Shown in pieces: positions 57,128 through 64,000 of a stretch of 64,000 nt of DNA. The DNA is taken from the NCBI RefSeq assembly GCF_020906515.1, contig NC_085852.1:868001-932000 (forward strand), given 5' to 3'. A program made the translations under genes and the position numbers. Each line of letters starts with the position of its first letter. The first letter of the stretch is position 1. This stretch comes from Vanrija pseudolonga (lineage: Eukaryota > Basidiomycota > Tremellomycetes > Trichosporonales > Trichosporonaceae). Below the pieces are notes generated by a model, which saw only the letters and a list, made by a program, of their open reading frames with translations, had not been told where the DNA came from and made no database searches.

Positions 57128-58778
57128 ATGGCCGAGTACGACCTTACCCAAGCGAGTGTCCCGCGCCGTCGACCTGGGAACAACATGTACTGACCATTGT
57201 CGCAGAAGCTCATCCCCCAGCTGGACCGCCAGCTGGCCCTGCCCCTCCTCGACCACCTCGAGGCCTCTGGCCTCTTCCCCGCCGTCCAGGTGACCAAGGC
57301 CGAGTGCGTCGCGAAGGCGCGCGCGCGCGCGTGTGGAAGTGGGAACCAATGCTGACTCTGCAGGTATGACCTCGTCAAGGGCACCAACATGGTCGACTAC
57401 ATCGAGGAGCTGTACGAGAAGGCCAAGAGCCAGGGCGCGACCGTCGAGGCAAAGGACTTTCAGAAGCTCCGTGATGACGCGACTGTCCGTTACAAGACCC
57501 TCCAGGAGGCTGCCCGCCCGATCATGAAGGTCATTGAGGACCCCGAGGCTGTTGACAAGCTCAAGAGCAACGTTGACAAGGAGAAGAACCTCGAGCTCTT
57601 GAAAGCCGAGTACAACGTACGTGGTTATTGTTGCGGTGGAGGTTCGTGCGCGGGACGACGGCTGAACAATGTGTGTACAGATCTCGTTGGAACAGATCAA
57701 CGCGCTTTACCACTTTGGCCAGTACCAGTACTCGCTCGGTGCGTACGCCGACGCTGCCAACTTCCTCTACCACTTCCTCATCTTCTCGCCCTCTGTCGAG
57801 CTCAACACGTCGGCTCACTGGGGCAAGCTTGCGTCCAACATTCTCAACGGAGAGTGGGAGGCCGCCCTTGCCGACATCAAGGACCTCCGTGACCTGATCG
57901 ACAACCCCCACTCGCAGGCCCAGGCCAAGCCCCTCACGCAGCTCCAGGCCCGCACCTGGTTGTTGCACTGGTCGCTGTTCGTCTTCTTCAACCTTGGAGA
58001 GGGCCAGGGCTGCCAGAGCCTGCTCGAGATGTTCCTCTCGCCCGCCTACCTCAACACCATCCAGACCTCATGCCCCCACCTCCTCCGCTACCTCGTCGCC
58101 GCTGCCATCATCTCGCGCCGTGCCCCCAAGCCGGCCGGCAGCCGCTCGAACCGCGACCACGTCAAGGACTTGACGCGCATTGTCCAGATGGAGGAGTACC
58201 AGTACTCTGACCCCGTCACCGCCTTCCTCAAGGACCTGTTTGCCGACTTTGACTTTGACAAGGCCCAGCAGCGTCTGGCCGTTGCCGAGAGCGTTGTCCG
58301 CTCCGACTTCTTCCTCAATAACTTTGCCGACGAGTTTGTTGAGAACGCCCGTTGGCTCGTGTCCGAGATCTTCTGCCGTATCCACCAGCGCATCGACATT
58401 AGCGACCTGTCCAAGACGCTCAACCTGTCCAACGAGGAGGGTGAGAAGTGGATTGTCAACCTTATCCGTGACTCGCGTATGGGTGTCGACGCCAAGATTG
58501 ACCTCAAGTCGAACATGCTCCACATCTCGAGGCCGCACACGACACCCACGGCCACGCTCATTGAGACGACTCGTGGCCTTGCGTTCCGGTCGCAGGCCAT
58601 CCAGTACGCAATGCAGAACACGTCGGAGCAGAGGTCAGGCGAGCGCGGCGAGCGCGGTGAGCGTGGCGGCCGCGGTGGCCGTGGTGGACGTGGCGGACGA
58701 ACGGGCGGCGACCGCCAGTCGCGACCAGCCCCAGCGGCTGCTGCCGAGAGCGCGCCTGCGGGCGAGGTTGCTGCCTAG
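57128..58778 (+). CDS. INT6: Eukaryotic translation initiation factor 3 subunit E
   Basis: A PCI-domain subunit of eIF3, which recruits 40S subunits and mRNA. Four exons (57128-57151, 57206-57303, 57364-57616, 57681-58778) give 490 residues. The start matches the family exactly across the first junction: MAEYDLTQ then [20 protein letters not shown]. Further blocks: [96 protein letters not shown] and the PCI end [20 protein letters not shown]. The C-terminus adds an RGG-type tail ([18 protein letters not shown]) that could bind RNA. The first intron begins with GC rather than GT (GCGAGT) if the conserved junction is right, a GC-AG intron. Codon use fits a highly expressed gene. Confidence 0.97.
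57152..57205 (+). other. GC-AG intron in eIF3e
   Basis: Exon 1 ends ACCCAA and the intron starts GCGAGT; it ends TTGTCGCAG. No GT donor in the region gives the conserved TQK junction. A minor donor class known in fungi. Confidence 0.75.
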
Positions 58779-59109
58779 ACTAGTATGGAGAGATGAGGGA
58801 TTTTAGCATGTATTGCATACATTCGTTAGAGTGACTGGACGCGTGTCGTGTGAGTGGTGATTATCGGCCACATGTCGCACCGCTTTTGGTCGGCGGATCG
58901 TCGGAGGCAAAGTCGATCATTGTCATTGTCGGCCTGGTGCGTCATTGACGGGTTGATTGCTCCAAAAGTTGCCACCTTGGGGGGTGTTACCTGTGACAGC
59001 GGTGGTGACGCGCCAAACAAATAAATACGGGCACACCCATTGTGCTCTTTTCCTTGCAGCCCCCCACTCCCTCCTCTCTGTGAATAACCTCCAACCACTA
59101 CCCACCAGC
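58779..59109. other. Spacer between eIF3e and DUF4112 gene
   Basis: About 330 bases with an AAACAAATAAATA run near 59017-59030, possibly the core promoter of the next gene. No gene seen. Confidence 0.4.
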
Positions 59110-60269
59110 ATGAGCGCAATCGCAATGGCTGCGGCCAAGGTACGTTTTGCCACCCACGCCTCTCGCGCCTGATTTCCGTTCACTCACACGCCACCGCAGA
59201 AGTGGGCGGGACCGCAAATCCAGGCAAGGCTCGAGCCCGACGACCCGTACTACACGTACGTTGTCAACTCGAAGGGCAAGCGGAAGCGCGTCAAGGTGTG
59301 TCCAACTGCTGGACATTGCTGACCCCAGCGCGATCTCCCGCCCGGCCTCACCAAGGAGGAGGAGAAGATCCTGCGCAAGGTCCGCCGGCGCGCGCACCAC
59401 CTCGACAAGGGGTTCAACCTCTGCGGGTTCAAGTTTGGCTGGACCTTCTTCATCGGTACGTGGACGGAGCGGGACAGTACTGACAGCAGGCATCATCCCC
59501 GGTGCGGGTGACATTGCGAACGGCGTGCTGGGCTACCTCCTCGTCGTGCGGCCGTCGACGACGCTCGACCTGCCGCCGTGGCTCGTCGCGCACATGCTCT
59601 TCAACAACGCCGTGTCGTTTGGCATCGGGTGAGTTGCTGCGGCCAAGAGTGTGTCCACTGACGCCCCAGTGTCGTCCCGATCGTAGGTGACGTCGCCCAG
59701 GCCGTGTGGAAGGCCAACTGGCGCAACTCGAACGCGTGGGTCGTGTGAACGACGGGCTGCCGCTGACAATACGCAGGCTCGAGGACCACCTCGCGATCAG
59801 GGGACAGAAGGCGCTCGACGAGCAGGCGCGCACGACGGGCGCGACCGCACAAGCGGCCCTCGCGAGCGACCTCCTGCACGGCACTGGCGCCGTCGTCGGC
59901 GCCGACGCGACCGTCGTGCAGATCGGCGACCCCGCCAAGGCGCCTGGATCCAAGCAGCAGAGGAAGGGCAAGTGGAGCGCGTGGTTCGGCGGCGGTAAGG
60001 AGGGTGTCGTGGTGGACGAGGAGGCAGAGCTGCAGTCGGCCACGGGGAGCACGGTGGCGCTGGCCCCCGCGGCAGGCGCCGCGGGGTCGTCTGCGACCGC
60101 GCCTGCTCCGGCGGCCAAGCGGGCTGCTGCGCCGCCAGTGGCCCCCGCCGCTGCTCCTGCCGCTGCTGCCCCCGCGCCAGCGCCCATTACCGCCCCGACT
60201 GCCGCTGCTGTGCTCGCCGCCGCACCACCCGCCGAGCCCAAGAAGGGCTTCTTCAGTCGCAAGAAGTGA
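59110..60269 (+). CDS. DUF4112 membrane-associated protein
   Basis: Six exons (59110-59139, 59200-59295, 59329-59455, 59490-59628, 59670-59735, 59777-60269) give 316 residues. The DUF4112 pattern is clear: VRRRAHHLDKGFNLCGFKFG, WTFFIGIIPGAGDIANGVLG, PPWLVAHMLFNNAVSFGIGV and VPIVGDVAQAVWKANWRNSN, two hydrophobic helices each preceded by a P-x-x-GD motif. After LEDHLAIRGQK the tail is long, Ala/Pro-rich and low in complexity, ending KKGFFSRKK with a basic cluster. Members are small proteins of unknown function found in bacteria and fungi, some predicted to sit in mitochondrial or other internal membranes. The donor for the fifth intron (GTGGGT after AACGC) was chosen because it alone restores the frame. 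Confidence 0.88.
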
Positions 60270-60440
60270 GGTGCCCCTCCCTTGCTGGCCCGGACTGGAC
60301 GACACACCATAGCCGGCGCCCAACACACGATATGCTGCTGCCGCGACCGCCACCATAGCCGTAACCTATTCTCCCTCGGCCCATTCTTCTCTGCCGATTG
60401 TAGCCCCACATAACCCGATGTAATGACTTCATGGCGCTAT

Positions 60441-61123
60441 CTAGAACTGGCCCGGGGTGAAGTCGAGGACCGTGACGCCCGACAGCGACGTCTTGCCGAG
60501 GAATGTCTGGGGTTAGTTAGCTGGGCTCGCTGGCTGCACGTACCTTGAACGCGTCGTGCGCGGGGTCGTGGTCGATGTAGTAGTCGCAGTCTTCCTGGTT
60601 CTGCGGGCGGGGGTGTGAGCCGAGGTGTCGTGTGAGCGCCGGCATGGCGAGCTGCCAGCGAGGGAGCTCCGTCCCGCCAGCCATCCTCGCCGTGCTGCCG
60701 CTGCACCCCCTCGCCTGCACTCACGTTAAACTCGACCAAGAAAACCACCTGCACACCCCCGTCATGCCCCTCCTTGTTGCTCTGCTTGCCGCCGCGGATA
60801 TCAACAATGTACCTGCGCCCGTCGTCGCGCACACAGGCGTCCTTGAGCGCGAGCATGTCGCGCGTGATGGCGGGGAGGTCGGCCGTGTCGGCGACCTTGA
60901 AGGCGACTGGGCGCGAGCACGCGCGTCAGCGCGTGCGTGCGGGCGAGTATACGACAGTCGACGCCCCCCCCGACTCACCAATGTGGAGCACGGTCATGGC
61001 TGCTGCTATCGGCGCGTCGCTCCTCGTCCAGGACAAGACGGCACTGCCCAGCGCGATGAGCACGAGCACTCCCACGCCGATCGCCCACGGCGGCACCCGC
61101 TGGTTCTTGTATGTGGGGTACAT
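60441..61123 (-). CDS. Stress-responsive A/B-barrel (Dabb) domain protein, possibly membrane-anchored
   Basis: Four exons (61123-60979, 60906-60725, 60600-60544, 60506-60441) give 149 residues. The Dabb ferredoxin-like fold is evident: MTVLHIVAFKVADTADLPAI at its start, ITRDMLALKDACVRDD, VQVVFLVEFNNQEDCDYYID, HDPAHDAFKTFLG and the closing strand SGVTVLDFTPGQF. Dabb proteins form small dimeric barrels; functions range from stress proteins to polyketide cyclases. If translation starts at 61123 (MYPTYKNQRVPPW), the barrel follows a hydrophobic helix (WAIGVGVLVLIALGSAVLSW), giving a tail-out anchored protein. If it starts at 60997 (MTVLHI), the protein is a normal soluble Dabb of 107 residues. 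Sequence alone cannot decide. Convergent with the DUF4112 gene, divergent from GPI11. Confidence 0.85.
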
Positions 61124-61580
61124 ACCTGATGTGTGGGTGGTGTGGTGGGTGGAAGGGAGAGGTGGGTGTGTGGGATGGCCTCCACTTGGCGTGGGTGCTG
61201 GACCGGACTTAATAGTCTGACGCCTGCCGGCCGATCGCTGTGGATGTTGCGCCGGAGATAGCACACCGTCCACTCGTGCTGTGCTCTGAGTCAGCGTAGT
61301 GCATGCTCACGTCCACAACAACAGATCTGCATTACGTGCATGCACTCGCTTCGCGTTATCGAGCCTACCGAGAGGTGGAGTGGACGGTGGACTGTAGTCC
61401 TAATAAGACTGCCACTTTGATTACAATTACCCCCCTTTGCCTCGCCCTAATCCACACGTGCGCGGAACCAAACCCACAGCCGTGACCGTCACGAAAGTCA
61501 GTCTTGCAGCACGCGTAGTCAACAGCGTCTTGCTCACTCTCCATCGCACTCTCGTCCCCCACCCCCCCTCCCCCCACGCA
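61124..61580. promoter_or_regulatory. Divergent promoter region Dabb gene / GPI11
   Basis: About 460 bases between starts, GC-rich near the Dabb gene and AT-richer at 61300-61440. C-rich leader directly before the GPI11 ATG (61552-61577). No TATA box recognised. Confidence 0.4.
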
Positions 61581-62579
61581 ATGTCCGACGCCCCGCCCGC
61601 AAGGCAGCCAGCGCAGTCAGCCCGCGCAGCGGCAAAGGGCACGTTCCGCCTGGCGCCATACTTCCAATCACTGAGCTACCTCACCCTCCTCCTCGGCGCT
61701 GGGGTGGTCGCGCTGCCCCGCAGCTCCGACTTCTTCGCGACGAGCGGCGCGCCGCAGCAGCAGCAGCGCTCGAGCAGGGACCGCCCGGAACATCCCTGGC
61801 TCACGCCGATCACGGCCAACCCCACGCACACGCTCGGGTGGGAGGTGGCCGGGCTCGTGTTGACGATCGGGTGGTGGAGCCGCAAGATGGCGGCGTGGTG
61901 GGGCGCGACGCCTGATGCCAAGGTATGTTGCGACTGCTCGCGACGCACGCTGGGTGGGCTGGGCTTGATCCCGCGTACCACCGCACGACGCTTGCTCGCT
62001 CGCTGACGCTCGCTCGAAGCGCCTCAAGGAAACCGTCGTGTCGACCCTCGGCGTCGCGCTCCTCTTCCACCTGTTCATTGTCCTCCTCGGCGCGCCCCTG
62101 GTCGACAAGTGGCGCGACACGGCGCTCCTCGCGCTCCATCTCACGCTGCTGGGCGCCACGCCGATCGTGTACGCGCTCGGCGTGCCGTCCATCCACGACG
62201 ACGGCATCGCCGCGCGGTACCGCCTCACGCGCATCGTGTGCCAGTGGGCGCCGGAGAACGCTGCCGAGCGCGCGCTGTCCTTCGGGCTGGCTGGCACTGT
62301 TGTCGGCGCTTGGGTCGGCGCTATCCCTCTTGCGCTCGACTGGGACCGTCCGTGGCAGGTGGGTTGGCTTCTGCGAGATCACGCTGACCCCAGTCATACC
62401 CCCTCACGCCCATGATTGGCTCCATCGTCGGCTTCATTGTCGCCAGCTACGCCTCCTGGGCCATCTCGGCCTACGCCTCGCTCAGCACCGACGTCAGCAA
62501 GTATGTCTCGGCAACGACGCCCAAGCCCAAGGCGGCGGCCGCTGCCGCGCCCAAGAAGCGCAAAGGCAAGGCGCAGTAG
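61581..62579 (+). CDS. GPI11: GPI-anchor synthesis protein PIG-F/Gpi11
   Basis: Gpi11 partners the ethanolamine-phosphate transferases Gpi7 and Gpi13 in the ER during GPI-anchor assembly. Three exons (61581-61922, 62020-62358, 62394-62579) give 288 residues. Membrane segments run through the protein: SYLTLLLGAGVVAL, WEVAGLVLTIGWWS, STLGVALLFHLFIVLLGAPL, LALHLTLLGATPIVYALGVP, LAGTVVGAWVGAIPLALDW and GSIVGFIVASYASWAISAYA. The family signature is ALDWDRPWQSYPLTPMIGSI. A low-complexity linker (SGAPQQQQRSSRDRPEHPWL) follows the first segment and the end is Lys/Ala-rich (AAAAAAPKKRKGKAQ), a possible ER-retrieval-type basic tail. The 97-base second-exon upstream intron is fairly long but has good signals. 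Confidence 0.9.
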
Positions 62580-62879
62580 GGTGGCAGAGTCACAGCGACC
62601 GCACCCAGCTTCATAGAATAGATACCCACGGCCCATTGCCCAGCCACAGCCCATCCCCCTCCCCACCCACCCCACCACCCATCACGCCACCAATGCATGC
62701 AATGAATCTTGCAGAGTGTTCTGATCTTGTATCGTTGGAACCTAGTTCAACAACGGAACTATGGAGAGAGTGTGAGAGAGGAGATCGTGATTGGAGTCTG
62801 CGGGCGACGATGCGGCCGCAGACTTTTGATGGAGTGTATATGTGGAGAATGAGATGAGAGATGCAAGAAGTGTCCAAGT
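62580..62879. other. Convergent 3' spacer
   Basis: Three hundred bases between the GPI11 stop and the stop of the right-edge gene. A CCCACCC-rich run and ATGCATGC-like words; no gene. Confidence 0.5.
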
Positions 62880-64000
62880 CTAGTTTCCGCGCGGCTCACG
62901 AACCAGTCGGAGCCACAGAGACCCAAGGAGGGAGCGCTCGCGCACAACCTCCCATGGGCCCATGACGGCACGAGTAGGGTCGCCGCGTCCAAAGCGGGCC
63001 TCCATCTCGGCCTTGCCCTCGGCAGTGCCCTCGGCCTCGAGCGTCACCATGCCCTGCCAGTCGGCCGCGACACGGTCTCCGGGACGGATCTCGAGACCGG
63101 CAACGTGCAGATAGCGCTTGGCGCTCAGACGAGCACCAGACGCCACCGTCACGTCGCGACGGTCGTACGCCAGGCGGAGGCTGTTCATCGCCTGCTGGGC
63201 GTACGGCGCAAAGTCGAGGTAGAGAATCTGCGGCGCGGGCAGGAAGGGGTCGTAGTACACTGGCGAGACCGCAAACGCGTCGAGGTAGCGCGGCAGGTGA
63301 CCCGTAGGCGAGTGCACGTACTCGAGTGGCACAAGCTTGTGCGCCACAAATGGAACATACACAAGTACGTGCTCAGTGTTGGTGGGCTTGTGGAGCGCAG
63401 TGTTGACAACAAGGTCGCCCAGCTTCATGCGCTTGTCGGCACCGCACTTTTCCAGTTCACGCCACGACGCCGCAGCGCCCTCGGCCGAAGGCCAGCGGGG
63501 CACGCGGTCCGAGACGGGGATGAACACTCGCAGAATTGGGGCACGGCCGGGCATGAACGGAGGAGGGCGGTCAAAGGCGGGCTCGGCCCTGTGGCTCATC
63601 TGGCTCGACAGGTCACGCGACGACCCCGTCGGTGACTCGTAGCGTCTGTGGACAGGCGAGTTGGCGCCGCCACGAGACGAGCGGCCTTCGCTGCTGGTAA
63701 GAGACGAGCGGTTCTGACGGTCGCCGCCGATCGGCGGGGGCACCGGAAGGCTGTCAGACCCATGGCCTAGGTCCGACATGCCCTGTCCGATAGAACCATG
63801 CTGATGCCGTCCGTTGCGCGTGGAACCGCGCACAACCGATGGGCTCGTCTGGGCCGACATGATCGAACCAGGTCTGCTGTTCGGTGCGCTCGGAGACGGG
63901 CTGATGGGCTGGTCACCGTAGCGACGGAACTCGTAGCGCTTGGCGGTCGGGTAGCTGACAGGAGGGAACGCGGCCTTGCCTTGGGGTACTGGCAGCGCTG
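62880..64000 (-). CDS. C-terminal part of a protein of unknown function (runs off right edge)
   Basis: The frame is open from base 64000 to a stop at 62880, about 373 codons, so the start lies outside. The upstream part is Ser/Pro/Arg-rich and disordered (PVSYPTAKRYEFRRYGDQPI, PSPSAPNSRPGSIMSAQTSP). From about codon 155 it becomes a folded region: RAPILRVFIPVSDRVPRWPS, EKCGADKRMKLGDLVVNTAL, TEHVLVYVPFVAHKLVPLEY, VSPVYYDPFLPAPQILYLDF, LRLAYDRRDVTVASGARLSA, KRYLHVAGLEIRPGDRVAAD, ending LLGSLWLRLVREPRGN. It is mixed in strands with aromatic residues. I do not recognise the family; a fungal regulatory protein is a guess. The ATG at 63858-63860 is probably internal, since the frame continues upstream without a stop. 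Confidence 0.75.
   Translation of the reverse strand, partial: ALPVPQGKAAFPPVSYPTAKRYEFRRYGDQPISPSPSAPNSRPGSIMSAQTSPSVVRGSTRNGRHQHGSIGQGMSDLGHGSDSLPVPPPIGGDRQNRSSLTSSEGRSSRGGANSPVHRRYESPTGSSRDLSSQMSHRAEPAFDRPPPFMPGRAPILRVFIPVSDRVPRWPSAEGAAASWRELEKCGADKRMKLGDLVVNTALHKPTNTEHVLVYVPFVAHKLVPLEYVHSPTGHLPRYLDAFAVSPVYYDPFLPAPQILYLDFAPYAQQAMNSLRLAYDRRDVTVASGARLSAKRYLHVAGLEIRPGDRVAADWQGMVTLEAEGTAEGKAEMEARFGRGDPTRAVMGPWEVVRERSLLGSLWLRLVREPRGN

Overview
The window looks like nuclear DNA of a basidiomycete fungus, most likely a GC-rich tremellomycete yeast such as the Trichosporonales. The clues are dense genes on both strands, many short introns (about 37-110 bases) with GTGAGT-type donors and CTGAC/CTAAC branch motifs close to the acceptor, strong G/C bias at third codon positions, and a set of standard fungal housekeeping genes. 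I see no transposon, provirus-like element, CRISPR array or rRNA gene, and no convincing tRNA gene. All exon structures here were assembled by eye from splice signals, frame and family conservation. Every proposed CDS has a length divisible by three, but single-base errors at junctions are possible.

Layout. 0-5 kb: the first exon of a low-complexity protein runs off the left edge (minus), preceded by about 4.5 kb of leader or intergenic DNA. 5-11 kb: DRE2 (Fe-S assembly), ADE8-type GAR transformylase, a His/Cys-rich unknown protein and a RING-H2 protein. 11-19.2 kb: an RSC1/RSC2-like bromodomain/BAH protein, pyruvate kinase and mitochondrial ribosomal protein uL1m. 19.2-24.9 kb: a gene-poor island with two acidic orphan genes and a tandem pair of structured RNA candidates. 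24.9-31.5 kb: SRP receptor alpha, class II DAHP synthase and a disordered/coiled-coil unknown. 33-41.3 kb: a 1254-residue repeat-bearing unknown, chorismate mutase and an amino-acid permease. 41.3-50.7 kb: mS35, the NAD-dependent methylene-THF dehydrogenase MTD1 and a type II membrane protein. 51-57 kb: an intronless ADP-ribosylglycohydrolase, a PIF1 helicase and RPF1. 57-64 kb: eIF3e, a DUF4112 protein, a Dabb-domain protein with a possible membrane anchor, GPI11/PIG-F, and a gene that leaves the right edge.

The genes do not form one pathway. There are small functional echoes: DAHP synthase and chorismate mutase (first step of the shikimate pathway and the phenylalanine/tyrosine branch), ADE8 and MTD1 (one-carbon and purine metabolism), uL1m and mS35 (mitoribosome), RPF1 and eIF3e (ribosome assembly and translation). 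Several pairs share short divergent promoter regions, notably PIF1/RPF1 (about 280 bases).

The most interesting points are the paired, stem-flanked RNA candidates at 19934-20167, the GC-AG intron in eIF3e, a cluster of unusually long introns at 38-44 kb, the bacterial-looking intronless ADP-ribosylglycohydrolase, possible dual N-termini on chorismate mutase and pyruvate kinase, and the possible membrane-tethered Dabb protein.
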